64,000 nucleotides of DNA from [Eubacterium] siraeum (GTDB lineage: Bacteria > Bacillota > Clostridia > Oscillospirales > Ruminococcaceae), in NCBI GenBank assembly GCA_025150425.1, contig CP102281.1:1240001-1304000 (forward strand), written 5' to 3'. Each line of letters begins with the position of its first letter. Position 1 is the stretch's first letter. Of this stretch, positions 1 to 9,594 are shown piece by piece. A model generated the notes under the pieces. The model did no database searches and was not told the DNA's origin. It worked only from the letters and a program-made list of their open reading frames with translations. Made by a program: the position numbers and the translations under genes.

Positions 1-2067
1 GTAACTCTTGAAATGACCCGTAATATTGGTATCATGGCTCACATCGACGCAGGTAAGACAACTACGACCGAGCGTATCCTGTTCTACACCGGTATCAACC
101 ACAAGATCGGTGAGACCCACGACGGTTCTGCTACGATGGACTGGATGGAGCAGGAGCAGGAAAGAGGTATCACAATTACTTCTGCTGCTACTACTGCATA
201 CTGGAAGAAGCACAGAATCAATATTATCGATACTCCCGGACACGTTGACTTTACTGTTGAAGTTGAGCGTTCGCTGCGAGTTCTTGACGGATCTGTTACA
301 GTTTTATGTGCTAAGGGTGGTGTTGAGCCCCAGTCAGAAACTGTATGGCGTCAGGCAGACAAGTATCATGTTCCGAGAATGGCATACATCAACAAGATGG
401 ACATCATGGGTGCAGACTTCTATAATGTTGTAAGCATGATGAAGGACAGACTTAAATGTAATGCTGTTCCGATACAGCTCCCTATCGGTGCCGAAGATAC
501 ATTCAGAGGTATCGTTGACCTTATCGAAATGAAAGCTGACATCTACTATGATGATCTCGGTAAGGACATGCGTGTGGAAGAAATTCCGGACGACATGAAG
601 GAGAAGGCTCAGGAATATCACGATGCACTCATCGAGGCTGTTGCTGAGCAGGACGAGGAACTTATGAACAAGTACCTCGAAGGTGAAGAAATCACCGTTG
701 AAGAAATCAAGGCTGTACTCAGAAAGGCTACGATTGACAATGAGATCGTTCCTGTAACCTGTGGTACATCTTATAAGAATAAGGGCGTACAGAAGCTCCT
801 CGATGCGATCGTTGACTATATGCCCTCACCTCTTGATGTTCCTTCTATCAAGGGTGTTAACCCCGAAACAGGCGAAGAAGTTGAAAGACACGCAGGCGAC
901 GATCAGCCGTTCTCTGCACTTGCTTTCAAGATTGCTACAGACCCCTTCGTTGGTAAGCTCTGCTTCTTCAGAGTTTACTCAGGTATCGTAGCAGCCGGTT
1001 CTACTGTTCTTAACGCAACTAAGGACAAGAAGGAGCGTATGGGACGTATTCTTCAGATGCACGCTAACCACAGAGCAGACCTCGAAGTTTGCTACTGCGG
1101 CGATATTGCAGCTGCTGTAGGTGTCAAGAACACTACAACAGGTGATACGCTGTGTGATGAAAACAACCCCGTAATCCTTGAGTCTATGGAATTCCCCGAG
1201 CCTGTTATCTCGCTCGCTATTGAACCCAAGACCAAGGCAGGTCAGGAAAAGATGGCTATTGCTCTTGCAAAGCTCGCAGAGGAAGACCCCACTTTCAGAA
1301 CCTATACAAATGAGGAAACAGGTCAGACAATCATCGCCGGAATGGGCGAACTTCACCTTGAAATCATCGTAGACAGACTTCTCCGTGAATTTAAGGTTGA
1401 GGCTAATGTCGGTGCTCCTCAGGTTGCATATAAAGAGACAATCACCACTAATGCAGACGTTGATACAAAGTATGCACGTCAGTCAGGTGGTAAGGGTCAG
1501 TACGGTCACGTTAAGCTCCACGTTTACCCGAACGAGTCCGGTAAGGGCTATGAGTTCATTAACGCAATTGTCGGCGGTTCAATTCCTAAGGAATATATCC
1601 CCGCAGTTGACGCAGGTATTCAGGGCGCTTTACAGTCTGGTGTTCTTGCAGGCTATCAGACAGTAGACGTTAAGGTTGAGCTTTATGACGGTTCATACCA
1701 CGAGGTCGACTCTTCTGAAATGGCATTCAAGATCGCAGGTTCAATGGCTATCAAGGAAGCATGCCGCAAGGCTAACCCCGTTATCCTTGAACCTATTATG
1801 AAGGTAGTTGTAACAGTTCCCGAAGAATACATGGGCGACGTTATCGGCGATTTAAGCTCACGTCGTGGTGAGATACAGGGTATGGAAGACAGAAACGGCG
1901 TTAAGCAGATCAATGCTTTCGTTCCTCTGTCAGAAATGTTCGGTTACTCAAACGATCTGCGTTCTAAGTCACAGGGTCGTGGTCAGTATGTAATGGAACC
2001 CAGCCACTACATTCAGGTTCCCAAGTCAATTGCCGATGGAATCATCAGCAAGAGAGCTAAGGACTAA
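1..2067 (+). CDS. fusA: Elongation factor G, 5'-truncated by window edge
   Basis: Ribosomal translocase GTPase that moves tRNA and mRNA after peptide bond formation and helps recycle ribosomes. The G1 motif (AHIDAGKTT), G3 (DTPGHVD) and G4 (NKMD) are visible in the first 140 residues, followed by the usual domains II-V and a normal C-terminus. The frame is open to base 1: residues VTLE precede the first in-window ATG at 13, and EF-G proteins normally have about ten residues before the TRNIGI stretch. The true start therefore lies just outside the window and the ATG at 13 is internal. tuf follows after 101 bp with its own promoter, the usual str-operon order. Confidence 0.97.
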   Translation, partial: VTLEMTRNIGIMAHIDAGKTTTTERILFYTGINHKIGETHDGSATMDWMEQEQERGITITSAATTAYWKKHRINIIDTPGHVDFTVEVERSLRVLDGSVTVLCAKGGVEPQSETVWRQADKYHVPRMAYINKMDIMGADFYNVVSMMKDRLKCNAVPIQLPIGAEDTFRGIVDLIEMKADIYYDDLGKDMRVEEIPDDMKEKAQEYHDALIEAVAEQDEELMNKYLEGEEITVEEIKAVLRKATIDNEIVPVTCGTSYKNKGVQKLLDAIVDYMPSPLDVPSIKGVNPETGEEVERHAGDDQPFSALAFKIATDPFVGKLCFFRVYSGIVAAGSTVLNATKDKKERMGRILQMHANHRADLEVCYCGDIAAAVGVKNTTTGDTLCDENNPVILESMEFPEPVISLAIEPKTKAGQEKMAIALAKLAEEDPTFRTYTNEETGQTIIAGMGELHLEIIVDRLLREFKVEANVGAPQVAYKETITTNADVDTKYARQSGGKGQYGHVKLHVYPNESGKGYEFINAIVGGSIPKEYIPAVDAGIQGALQSGVLAGYQTVDVKVELYDGSYHEVDSSEMAFKIAGSMAIKEACRKANPVILEPIMKVVVTVPEEYMGDVIGDLSSRRGEIQGMEDRNGVKQINAFVPLSEMFGYSNDLRSKSQGRGQYVMEPSHYIQVPKSIADGIISKRAKD

Positions 2068-2096
2068 TAAAATTTTTCTGAAAGAGCAAAAAAGAC

Positions 2097-2125
2097 TTGT
2101 TTTTTGAGAAATAATCTGATAAAAT
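2097..2125 (+). promoter_or_regulatory. Putative sigma-A promoter for tuf
   Basis: TTGTTT (2097-2102), a 17-bp spacer and TAAAAT (2120-2125) lie in the fusA-tuf gap. A small hairpin (GTGTAT/ATACAC, 2131-2145) and a strong AAAGGAGG site at 2152-2159 follow. tuf can thus be transcribed independently of fusA. Confidence 0.6.
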
Positions 2126-2168
2126 ACTAAGTGTATGGAATACACATAATTAAAGGAGGAAAATTCCA

Positions 2169-3371
2169 ATGGCAAAGCAGAAATTTGAACGTACCAAGCC
2201 CCACGTAAACATTGGTACAATCGGTCACGTAGACCACGGTAAGACTACTTTAACAGCAGCTATCACTAAGGTTCTTTCACTCAAGGGCTATGCTCAGTTC
2301 GAAGCATACGATATGATCGACAAGGCTCCCGAGGAGAGAGAGCGTGGTATCACAATCAACACAGCTCACGTTGAGTATGAGACAGACAAGCGTCACTACG
2401 CACACGTTGACTGCCCCGGCCATGCTGACTATATCAAGAACATGATCACAGGTGCTGCTCAGATGGACGGCGCTATCCTCGTTGTTGCCGGTACAGACGG
2501 TCCTATGGCTCAGACTAAGGAGCACATCCTTCTCGCTCACCAGGTAGGCGTTCCCGCAATCGTTGTATTCATCAACAAGTGCGATGACGTTGACGATCCC
2601 GAGCTTCTCGACCTCGTTGAGATGGATATCCGTGAGACACTTTCAGAGCATGACTTCCCCGGCGATGACGTTCCCGTTATCCGTGGTTCAGCTAAGGTTG
2701 CTCTTGATTGCCCCAGCAAGGACATCAACGCTCCCGAATATGCTTGCATCATAGAGCTTATGAATGCAGTTGACGATTACATTCCTACTCCTGATCGTAA
2801 GGCTGATCTCCCCTTCCTTATGCCTGTTGAGGATACTATGACAATTTCCGGTCGTGGTACAGTTGCTACAGGTAGAGTTGAGAGAGGTATCCTCAAGCTC
2901 AACGATACAGTTGAAATCACAGGTCTTACAGACGAGCCTAAGCAGACAGTTGTAACAGGTATCGAAATGTTCCGTAAGCTCCTTGACTTCGCTGAAGCAG
3001 GTGACAACATCGGTACACTTCTCCGTGGTATCCAGAGAAACGAAATCGAGCGTGGTCAGGTTCTCTGCAAGCCCGGTTCAATCCACCCCCACAAGAAGTT
3101 CAAGGGTCAGGTTTACGTATTAAAGAAAGAAGAAGGCGGACGTCATACTCCTTTCTTCTCAAACTACAGACCTCAGTTCTTCTTCAGAACAACTGACGTT
3201 ACAGGTGTTATCACACTTCCCGCTGACAAGGAAATGTGCATGCCCGGCGATAACGTAACAATGGATGTTGAGCTTATCACTCCTATCGCTATTGAAGAAG
3301 GTCTCCGTTTCGCTATCCGTGAAGGCGGCAGAACTGTTGGTTCAGGCGTAGTTACAGCTATCAACGAATAA
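2169..3371 (+). CDS. tuf: Elongation factor Tu
   Basis: GTPase that delivers aminoacyl-tRNA to the ribosomal A site. At 400 residues it has the family length. GHVDHGKTT (G1, around residue 19), DCPGHADY (G3) and NKCD (G4) are present, and the C-terminal beta-barrel domains II and III are complete. The ATG at 2169 is set by an AAAGGAGG site about 9 bp upstream. Codon choice is strongly biased (many GGT, GTT, CGT, AAG), as expected for a very highly expressed gene. A rho-independent terminator follows at once. Confidence 0.98.
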   Translation: MAKQKFERTKPHVNIGTIGHVDHGKTTLTAAITKVLSLKGYAQFEAYDMIDKAPEERERGITINTAHVEYETDKRHYAHVDCPGHADYIKNMITGAAQMDGAILVVAGTDGPMAQTKEHILLAHQVGVPAIVVFINKCDDVDDPELLDLVEMDIRETLSEHDFPGDDVPVIRGSAKVALDCPSKDINAPEYACIIELMNAVDDYIPTPDRKADLPFLMPVEDTMTISGRGTVATGRVERGILKLNDTVEITGLTDEPKQTVVTGIEMFRKLLDFAEAGDNIGTLLRGIQRNEIERGQVLCKPGSIHPHKKFKGQVYVLKKEEGGRHTPFFSNYRPQFFFRTTDVTGVITLPADKEMCMPGDNVTMDVELITPIAIEEGLRFAIREGGRTVGSGVVTAINE

Positions 3372-3399
3372 TTTGAGATTTTAACATCTTATATAAGAC

Positions 3400-3432
3400 G
3401 ATATCCGCTTTCACAAGCGGATATTGTTTTTA
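3400..3432 (+). terminator. Terminator after tuf
   Basis: Inverted repeat ATATCCGCTT / AAGCGGATAT followed by a T run (TTGTTTTTAT). It ends just before the ribosome binding site of the next gene. Confidence 0.8.
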
Positions 3433-3456
3433 TATAATTCTTTTCGAGAGGTTTTT

Positions 3457-4773
3457 ATGCAGCTTCCTGAATATGTTTATGAGATATTACAAAAACTTAA
3501 TAACAACGGGTATGAAGCGTACTGCGTCGGTGGCTGTGTAAGAGATTATCTGCTCGGTCAATGTCCGGAAGACTATGATGTAACGACATCTGCACTGCCC
3601 GAACAGATAATAGAAGTTTTTGATGGATACCGTTTGCTGACGGTTGGATTAAAGCACGGAACCGTAACGGTAATAATCAATAAGCATCCGGTAGAAATCA
3701 CAACTTACAGAATCGACGGCGAATATATCGATCACCGCCATCCTTCAAAAGTCGGATTTACTCCGAATCTTGCCGATGATCTTGCAAGAAGGGATTTAAC
3801 GATCAATGCAATAGCGTATAATGATAAGGTCGGTATGGTCGATTTGTACGGCGGAGCAGAGGACCTGAAAAACGGCATTATAAGATGCGTCGGAGATCCG
3901 ATGAAACGCTTTGACGAGGACGGTTTAAGGATTCTCCGTGCCTTGCGTTTTGCGTCACGCTATGGTTTTAGCATTGATAAGGCAACATCGGACGCTATTC
4001 ACAGACAGAAATTCCTGCTTTCATTTATTTCTGCGGAGCGGATAAATAGTGAGCTGTGCGGAATACTTACCGGCGATTGCTATGACATTCTCCGCAATTA
4101 CAGCGATGTTATCTGCGAGATTATTCCCGAGATGTATCCGTGCATAGGCTTTGAACAGCATTCGAAGTATCACAATAAGACGGTTTACGGTCATATAGTT
4201 GCTACCGTAGCTGCTGCTGAGCCTACTGTAGAAGCTCGCCTTACAATGCTTTTGCACGATATAGGCAAGCCTGACAGCTTTTTTATGAAGGATGGTGCAG
4301 GCCATTTTTACGGTCATGCCGATGTCAGCTGTAAAATTGCTGAAAAAATACTTGAAAGATTGCGTTTCAGCAATAAAATTAAAGACGAGGTATTGTTTTT
4401 AATCGAAAATCATGGTATAGTTATTAACGATGATATTCGCAGTATAAGAAGAGGCGTTGCACGTTACGGTGCGGAGCGTTTTCTTAAACTGATAAAGGTA
4501 CATTATTATGACACCTGCGGAAAATCACCTGCATATTTCGGCGAAAAAGCGCTTTTTGACAGCATCGAAAAGCATACGAGGGAGTTTCTTCAAAACGAAC
4601 CGCCTATGAGCCTTAAACAGCTTAAAGTCAACGGTTCCGATATTTCACGGCTTGGCTTTACGGGTAAAGAAATCGGGAAGGCTCTCAATTTTCTGCTTGA
4701 ACAGGTTGTAAACGGAAATTGCAAAAATGATAAGGATAGCCTTTTGGCTTTGATAGAAAATAATTATTTGTAA
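3457..4773 (+). CDS. cca: CCA tRNA nucleotidyltransferase (class II, with HD domain)
   Basis: Adds or repairs the 3'-CCA end of tRNAs. The N-terminal class II nucleotidyltransferase head shows GGCVRD, then the catalytic carboxylates in DYDVTT and the RRDLTINAIA motif. The neck/body follows, then an HD phosphohydrolase-type segment (LLHDIGKPD, near residue 270) as in many bacterial CCA enzymes. The ATG at 3457, behind GAGAGG, is chosen over the in-frame ATG at 3424, which lies inside the tuf terminator. This gives 438 residues. The MreB paralogue follows after 18 bp and is probably co-transcribed. A poly(A) polymerase function is possible, since the two activities share this fold, but CCA addition is the default for a Firmicute. 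Confidence 0.88.
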   Translation: MQLPEYVYEILQKLNNNGYEAYCVGGCVRDYLLGQCPEDYDVTTSALPEQIIEVFDGYRLLTVGLKHGTVTVIINKHPVEITTYRIDGEYIDHRHPSKVGFTPNLADDLARRDLTINAIAYNDKVGMVDLYGGAEDLKNGIIRCVGDPMKRFDEDGLRILRALRFASRYGFSIDKATSDAIHRQKFLLSFISAERINSELCGILTGDCYDILRNYSDVICEIIPEMYPCIGFEQHSKYHNKTVYGHIVATVAAAEPTVEARLTMLLHDIGKPDSFFMKDGAGHFYGHADVSCKIAEKILERLRFSNKIKDEVLFLIENHGIVINDDIRSIRRGVARYGAERFLKLIKVHYYDTCGKSPAYFGEKALFDSIEKHTREFLQNEPPMSLKQLKVNGSDISRLGFTGKEIGKALNFLLEQVVNGNCKNDKDSLLALIENNYL

Positions 4774-4791
4774 ACGGAAAGGATTAAGAGT

Positions 4792-5808
4792 ATGTCTGCT
4801 ACCGATATTGGAATTGATTTAGGCACGGCGAATGTTATAATTACGCTTGGAAACAAGGGCATCGTTGTCAATGAGCCGTCTGTTGTTGCTTATGATAAAA
4901 AGAAACACTGTGTTCTTGCCGTAGGAAACGAAGCGTACAAAATGATAGGCAGAACGCCCGAATATATTGTTGCGGTAAAACCGCTCAAAGACGGTGTTAT
5001 CTCTGATAATGAGATGACGGAAGCAATGATAATCGAATTTATCAGAAAGGTTATCGGACGAATTGTTAAGCCGAGAATTATTCTTTGCGTCCCTTCGTCT
5101 GTTACCGATGTCGAAAACAGAGCTGTAGTTGAGGCTGCGCTTTGTGCCGGTGCAAGAAAGGTATTTATTATAGAAGAACCTATTGCCGCACTGCTCGGTG
5201 CAGGTATTGATATTTCAAAGCCTAACGGCACAATGGTTGTCGATGTCGGCGGAGGAACGGCTGATATTGCGGTTGTTTCGTTCAATGGTATTGTAAAAAG
5301 CTGTTCGCTTAAGATGGCAGGTAATAAGTTTGATGCGGCCATCATAAGAGGCGTTACGATGAAATACAAAATACTTATCGGTGAAAAGACGGCAGAGCAG
5401 GCAAAAAAAGAAATCGCCAACGTATTTAATCCGACAGGCGATGTGAAAATAACCGTAAAGGGCAGACATCTTATAAAAGGCCTTCCCGAAAGCGTTGAGA
5501 TCAGCGATAAGGATATGTACGATTTTCTGCATGACAGCGTAATGGAGATAGTCGATAAGATAAAGGAAGTATTTGAGCAGACCCCTCCCGAGCTTGTGGG
5601 CGATATTCTGACAAACGGCATAGTGCTGACAGGCGGCGGAGCAATGCTCAAGGGCTTCACGGATCTTGTAACCGAAGCTGTCGGTGCACCGTGCTATGTT
5701 GCGGACGATCCGATAGAATGTGTTGCAAAGGGAGTTGCGAAGGCATTCGATTATACAGATGATCTTCTTGACGGCTTTGAGAAGATTTCGCTGTACAGAT
5801 ATAAATAA
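4792..5808 (+). CDS. MreB/Mbl-like actin homologue (paralogue)
   Basis: 338-residue bacterial actin: phosphate-1 loop GIDLGTANV at the N-terminus, phosphate-2 region VVDVGGGTADIAVV near residue 145, and the adenosine motif LTGGGAMLKG near residue 285. It is a second MreB-type protein, distinct from the mreB at 17.6 kb that heads mreCD. In Firmicutes such paralogues (Mbl, MreBH) polymerise on the membrane and guide cell-wall synthesis. It sits alone, 18 bp after cca, with no mreC or mreD, and has a terminator directly downstream. Which paralogue it matches (Mbl, MreBH or another) cannot be decided from the sequence alone. Confidence 0.88.
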   Translation: MSATDIGIDLGTANVIITLGNKGIVVNEPSVVAYDKKKHCVLAVGNEAYKMIGRTPEYIVAVKPLKDGVISDNEMTEAMIIEFIRKVIGRIVKPRIILCVPSSVTDVENRAVVEAALCAGARKVFIIEEPIAALLGAGIDISKPNGTMVVDVGGGTADIAVVSFNGIVKSCSLKMAGNKFDAAIIRGVTMKYKILIGEKTAEQAKKEIANVFNPTGDVKITVKGRHLIKGLPESVEISDKDMYDFLHDSVMEIVDKIKEVFEQTPPELVGDILTNGIVLTGGGAMLKGFTDLVTEAVGAPCYVADDPIECVAKGVAKAFDYTDDLLDGFEKISLYRYK

Positions 5809-5819
5809 GATATATGCTT

Positions 5820-5848
5820 AAGCACGGAAATACGTTTCCGTGCTTTTG
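5820..5848 (+). terminator. Terminator after the MreB paralogue
   Basis: Perfect stem AAGCACGGAAA / TTTCCGTGCTT with a 4-nt loop, ending in TTTT. It closes the cca-mreB-like unit. Confidence 0.85.
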
Positions 5849-5938
5849 AAATAACGATTTTGGCGTTCAACCTGACTTTTAGATTGGTTGTAACAGATAA
5901 AATGTGCTATTATATTAATGTCAGACGGAGGTATTTTT

Positions 5939-6715
5939 ATGTCGCAGATTGATATACGTTTCTTTTCACGGTCGCTCAACCGTTATACTTCATTCAAAAT
6001 GTATATTCCCGATGATAAGCGCAATTACGGCGGGGTTTATGATAAGCAGAATATGAAAACACTGTTCATTCTGCATGGTTACACACAGGACGGCTACAAC
6101 TGGATACCGGAATATATTTCGGAAAAATACAATTTTGCCGTAGTGATTCCTCACGGCGAAAACTCATTCTGGCTTGACGGATTATCTACAGGGCATAAGT
6201 ATTGCACTTATGTCGGTGAAGAGCTTATCGACTATATACGAAATACATTCGGTCTTGCACAGACTGCAGAAGATACTGCAATAATGGGATATTCAATGGG
6301 CGGCTTCGGTGCGCTTCATACTGCATTCACTTATCCCGATACATTCGGTAAGGTGTGTGCAATGTCATCCGCACTTATTGTTCATGAAATAGCAGGTATG
6401 AAGGACGGCGGTGACAATGGGGTGGCAAATTACGCATATTACCATGAATGCTTCGGAAACCTTGACGAAGTTGTCGCAAGCGATAACAATCCTGAAATTC
6501 TTGTAAAGCGGCTTTCACAAGAAAATAAGAAAATACCGCAGATATATACGGCTTGCGGCACAGAGGACTTTCTGCTTGAAAACAACAGGCAGTTTCACAG
6601 ATTCCTTGACAGTAATAATATACCTCACGTTTACTTTGAAAGCGGCGGCGGTCACGATATGACATTCTGGAGTGAGTATGTAGTTAAGTTTACTGATATG
6701 ATGTTCGGAAAATAA
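5939..6715 (+). CDS. Esterase family alpha/beta hydrolase
   Basis: 258-residue alpha/beta hydrolase of the esterase D / FrmB-like type. Visible elements are the strand-and-loop ILHGYTQDG (oxyanion hole region), the nucleophile elbow GYSMGGFGA with the catalytic Ser, and a late GGGHDMTFW segment with the probable catalytic His. The family includes acyl esterases, feruloyl or acetyl-xylan esterases and S-formylglutathione hydrolases; the substrate cannot be told here. There is no signal peptide, so it is probably cytoplasmic. The ATG at 5939 is preferred over 5918 because GACGGAGG lies about 8 bp before it and after the earlier ATG. It stands alone between two terminators. Confidence 0.82.
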   Translation: MSQIDIRFFSRSLNRYTSFKMYIPDDKRNYGGVYDKQNMKTLFILHGYTQDGYNWIPEYISEKYNFAVVIPHGENSFWLDGLSTGHKYCTYVGEELIDYIRNTFGLAQTAEDTAIMGYSMGGFGALHTAFTYPDTFGKVCAMSSALIVHEIAGMKDGGDNGVANYAYYHECFGNLDEVVASDNNPEILVKRLSQENKKIPQIYTACGTEDFLLENNRQFHRFLDSNNIPHVYFESGGGHDMTFWSEYVVKFTDMMFGK

Positions 6716-6725
6716 GCAAAAATTA

Positions 6726-6765
6726 TACCCACAAGCGATATTTTCGCCTGTGGGTACATTTTTTC
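6726..6765. terminator. Bidirectional terminator between esterase and spoVT
   Basis: TACCCACAAGCGA pairs with TCGCCTGTGGGTA (one G-U type pair), with T-rich sequence on the plus side and A-rich sequence on the other. It sits between two convergent genes. Confidence 0.75.
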
Positions 6766-7306
6766 AGACATCTTCCATCTGTTTTCCGAAATACATTGCG
6801 GCGGCTTCGACAAGAGCCTTTGTTTTTTCGTCAACAGCCGAATTTTCCTTATCCGACAGCATGATGACCGCTCCGTTGACATCTCCGTCTGCCATTATCG
6901 GCGCACAGGCAACGGCAAAGCGATCTACACCTTCAATGGGGTTCATTTTTACACCGTCTGCTGTACGGTAAAGAGATTTCCTTTGCTCGATAAGGTCTTC
7001 AAGCGAGCTTGATACCCTGCGTTCAAGCACTTCTTTTTTCTGAATGCCGGATGCGGCTATAACGTGGTCACGGTCGCATATAACTGTAGGCATCCCTCCG
7101 ACTTTGTACAATACATCTGCGTACTGATCCGCCGTACCTGAAATTTCTCCGACAGGGGAGTATTTACGGAAAATTACTTCTCCGTCTACACTTGTATATA
7201 TTTCAAGCGGTGTGCCTTCTCTTATTCTCATTGTTCGCCTTATCTCTTTAGGTATGACGACTCTTCCGAGGTCGTCAATACGTCTTACTATTCCCGTAGC
7301 TTTCAT
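6764..7306 (-). CDS. spoVT: Stage V sporulation protein T (AbrB-type regulator)
   Basis: DNA-binding regulator of late forespore gene expression. The N-terminal swapped-hairpin AbrB domain (MKATGIVRRIDDLGRVVIPK, residues 1-50) is followed by a GAF-like domain, as in B. subtilis SpoVT (about 178 residues; here 180). The start at 7306 is used because MKATGI is the conserved family N-terminus and AGAAAGGA precedes it; the reading frame runs further upstream without support. It implies a sporulation-capable lineage, or at least retained sporulation regulators. Confidence 0.92.
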   Translation of the reverse strand: MKATGIVRRIDDLGRVVIPKEIRRTMRIREGTPLEIYTSVDGEVIFRKYSPVGEISGTADQYADVLYKVGGMPTVICDRDHVIAASGIQKKEVLERRVSSSLEDLIEQRKSLYRTADGVKMNPIEGVDRFAVACAPIMADGDVNGAVIMLSDKENSAVDEKTKALVEAAAMYFGKQMEDV

Positions 7307-7456
7307 TATATAGTCATTCCTTTCTGAAGAAACGGTTTTTGATCCTGCAAACATATTATTCCTTGCCGTGTGTCAATTATTCAGAAATTTGTCACATATT
7401 GAAATTTATGCTCGCAAGCAGGTAACCCGGACTTTCAAAGAGAATTACTTTTAATA

Positions 7457-7485
7457 TTGATTTTAAACTCTTTTTGTAGTATAAT
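7457..7485 (+). promoter_or_regulatory. Putative sigma-A promoter for tadA
   Basis: TTGATT (7457-7462), a 17-bp spacer and TATAAT (7480-7485), 34 bp before the GTG start. The rest of the 7307-7456 gap, between divergent genes, shows no other feature I can support. Confidence 0.65.
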
Positions 7486-7519
7486 TAAAATCGTATGATT
7501 ATCTTCCGGAGGTGTTACT

Positions 7520-7972
7520 GTGACTGCTGATGAAGAATATATGACTCTCTGTATCGAACTCGCAAAAAAGGCGGCGGAAAAAGGTGAGTGTCCTGTAGGC
7601 GCCATCGTAGTTGACAAGGACGGGAGAATAATCGGTGAAGGGTATAATATGCGTGAAGCCGAGCAGATGCCGACAGCTCATGCGGAGATAATCGCAATAG
7701 AACAAGCCGCCAAAGCTATGAACTCGTGGCGGCTTACGGAATGTACATTATATGTTACTCTTGAACCTTGTCCTATGTGTGCGGGCGCTATAATCAATTC
7801 CCGTATAAAAAGGCTGGTTTACGGTGCTTTTGATGAAAAGGGCGGGGCTTGCGCCTCGCTCATGGAAATATTCGATTATCCGTTCAACCATCGTCCGATG
7901 GTGAGAAGCAGAGTTTTGCAGGATGAATGCGCAAAGCTGCTTACGGAATTCTTTAAAGACCTCAGGACCTGA
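7520..7972 (+). CDS. tadA: tRNA-specific adenosine deaminase
   Basis: Converts wobble adenosine-34 of tRNA-Arg(ACG) to inosine. The 150-residue deaminase has the zinc/catalytic motif AHAEIIAIEQA and the second zinc motif PCPMCAGA, spaced as in TadA. Start is GTG at 7520 with CCGGAGGTG 7 bp upstream. The C-terminus is complete and overlaps a small convergent ORF by 11 bp. Confidence 0.92.
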   Translation: MTADEEYMTLCIELAKKAAEKGECPVGAIVVDKDGRIIGEGYNMREAEQMPTAHAEIIAIEQAAKAMNSWRLTECTLYVTLEPCPMCAGAIINSRIKRLVYGAFDEKGGACASLMEIFDYPFNHRPMVRSRVLQDECAKLLTEFFKDLRT

Positions 7973-8090
7973 AATTGTCCGTAGCTGCGGACATTCCCGA
8001 CAGGGCTTTTTTGTACAGCTTGTCGATTATAACAGCTAAGGCTGTTACTGTCACAGATAACGCTATGATTACGGAAACGATTTTTTTCAT
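7962..8090 (-). CDS. Small putative membrane or secreted peptide (42 aa)
   Basis: An ORF of 42 codons begins with MKKIVSVIIALSVTVTALAV, a basic start plus about 17 hydrophobic residues, then a short polar tail ending NFRS. AGAAAGGGA lies 7-8 bp before the ATG at 8090. It may be a single-pass membrane peptide. It lies 24 bp downstream of the XRE regulator on the same strand, so the two are probably co-transcribed, and its end overlaps the tadA stop region. No family is recognised. Confidence 0.5.
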   Translation of the reverse strand: MKKIVSVIIALSVTVTALAVIIDKLYKKALSGMSAATDNFRS

Positions 8091-8114
8091 ATAAAGTCCC
8101 TTTCTGCAGTGGTG

Positions 8115-8780
8115 TTAATCTGTATTTATACGGTCTAAACGCTTTTCTGCGTTCTTGATAAGGCTTAAAAGCGCTGTTCCTTGCTTGTCGTATTCGGCTT
8201 CTATTGAATTTGTTGTTATTGACGGTGCATTGTCTGCATCGTTTGCGGCATCTGCGGCAGCACCGACTTCAAGGCAGATTGCAGAATCTATAAGATGAAG
8301 TGCGGAAGTGGGCGATACGCCGAAAAGATTATCGTCGTTCTTTCTGTTTGCGTTATATGTTATCCTGAACGCTTTGTAGACGGAAAGAGTAAGCATTGAC
8401 GAAACGCTCTTGCTGAGCTTTGATGATTTGATTTTCTGTAAAATCGAGAAAATCACTTCAATGCTGTTAGTTATCAGCTTTTTGTTAAGCGCAAGCATAA
8501 TATCGCCCGATTTTGAATCACCGGACGAGTTTCCGTCGGGAATATCGCTTTCGGTAATTATACCGCCGTTGGAAACGGGCGAACGACCGAGCAGATAGTC
8601 AGTAGAAACGTTATAGTAGTCAGCCGCTTTTACAAGGAACTCAAGACCACATTCACGTTTGCCTTTTTCATAATGTGACAGGAGTGCCTGAGCGATGCCA
8701 AGATCGGCGGCAACCTGTTTTTGTGTAAGTCCACGTTCTTTGCGGAGCAGGGAAAGTATTCTTGGAAAATCGGTATTCAT
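8115..8780 (-). CDS. XRE-family transcriptional regulator
   Basis: 221 residues. An N-terminal Cro/C1 helix-turn-helix covers about residues 5-60 (LLRKERGLTQKQVAADLGIA, then LSHYEKGKR and STDYLLGR, the usual end of this domain). The remaining 150 residues have no recognised domain and look helical. The ATG at 8780, with GAGAGG upstream, is chosen over a TTG at 8810 because the HTH begins right after it. Its promoter (8825-8853) faces a divergent gene, and a shared inverted motif suggests it controls one or both. Confidence 0.8.
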   Translation of the reverse strand: MNTDFPRILSLLRKERGLTQKQVAADLGIAQALLSHYEKGKRECGLEFLVKAADYYNVSTDYLLGRSPVSNGGIITESDIPDGNSSGDSKSGDIMLALNKKLITNSIEVIFSILQKIKSSKLSKSVSSMLTLSVYKAFRITYNANRKNDDNLFGVSPTSALHLIDSAICLEVGAAADAANDADNAPSITTNSIEAEYDKQGTALLSLIKNAEKRLDRINTD

Positions 8781-8824
8781 TATACGATATAACCTCTCTG
8801 ATTCTGACAATATTCACACAGTAT

Positions 8825-8853
8825 ATTATAACGGAGTTATTCCCTATTGTAAA
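8825..8853 (-). promoter_or_regulatory. Putative promoter of the XRE regulator, with operator-like motif
   Basis: Minus-strand TTTACA, 17-bp spacer, TATAAT. The spacer holds AATAACTC, and the same octamer recurs in opposite orientation at 8892-8899, next to a plus-strand TATAAT (8900-8905). The two form an inverted pair across the divergent region, as expected for a regulator binding both promoters. Confidence 0.45.
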
Positions 8854-8968
8854 GCGTGATTTTATACAAAAAATCAAGTGCTTTTTTATGTAATAACTCT
8901 ATAATAAAACAAAAAATCGCCGTAATCGGCATAATTATCAGTAAAAATCAACCGAAAGGAAGTAAAAA

Positions 8969-9577
8969 ATGAAGAATTACAGACTTTATCTTATCCGTCA
9001 CGGAATCACAAGCGGAAATCTTGAAGGAAAATATATAGGAACAACGGATCTGCCGCTTTGCGAAGAGGGGGAAGATGCTATATCGTCGCTTGCGGCTCTT
9101 GACGTTTACCCTAAGGTGCAGAAGGTTTATTCCAGTCCTCTCAAGCGTTGCTTGCAGACTGCCGACATTATTTATCCCGAACGTCTGCTTAAGCGTATCG
9201 ATGGTATCGCAGAGCTTGACTTCGGGGAATACGAAGGAAAAACGCAAGCCGAGCTTCAGAGCGATGAAAAGTATCTCGAATGGCTGAAGGGCGGATATGA
9301 TGCCGCACCTCCGAATGGTGAAAGCTACGGACATTTTACATTAAGATGCCTTGAAGGTCTTGAAGAAATATTCAAGGATATGATGGCAAACGAGGTTACA
9401 TCAGCCGCCGCTATCACGCATTCAGGCGTTATTATGAATCTTCTTTCGGGATACGGTCTGCCCAAGATGAAGCCTATCGACTTTGCCTGCAATCAGGGCG
9501 AGGGATTTGAAATACAGCTAAGCACGTTCCTGTGGCAGCACGGACCCGTATTTGAAATCGTAGGAAAATTATTCTGA
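8969..9577 (+). CDS. Histidine phosphatase family protein (phosphoglycerate mutase-like)
   Basis: 202-residue member of the histidine phosphatase branch 1. LIRHGITSGN near the N-terminus carries the phospho-accepting His, SPLKRCLQTA supplies the conserved Arg, a central LDFGEYEG carries the acid, and ITHSGVIMN near residue 155 the second catalytic His. Known members include phosphoglycerate mutases, alpha-ribazole phosphatase (CobC) and other small-molecule phosphatases; no cobalamin genes are nearby, so the substrate is open. AAAGGAAG precedes the ATG. tex follows 17 bp later, so an operon with tex, the YcxB-like gene and queH is likely. Confidence 0.85.
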   Translation: MKNYRLYLIRHGITSGNLEGKYIGTTDLPLCEEGEDAISSLAALDVYPKVQKVYSSPLKRCLQTADIIYPERLLKRIDGIAELDFGEYEGKTQAELQSDEKYLEWLKGGYDAAPPNGESYGHFTLRCLEGLEEIFKDMMANEVTSAAAITHSGVIMNLLSGYGLPKMKPIDFACNQGEGFEIQLSTFLWQHGPVFEIVGKLF

Positions 9578-9594
9578 GAAAACGGAGATAAACA

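Noticed and set aside
4890-5660. 256-residue minus-strand ORF opposite the MreB paralogue
   Set aside because: Antisense shadow of a clearly real actin-family gene; no ribosome binding site or domain.
7307-7456. Small SRP RNA gene near tadA
   Set aside because: The SRP RNA often lies near tadA in Firmicutes, but the conserved GGAAG/AGCAG core was not found here.
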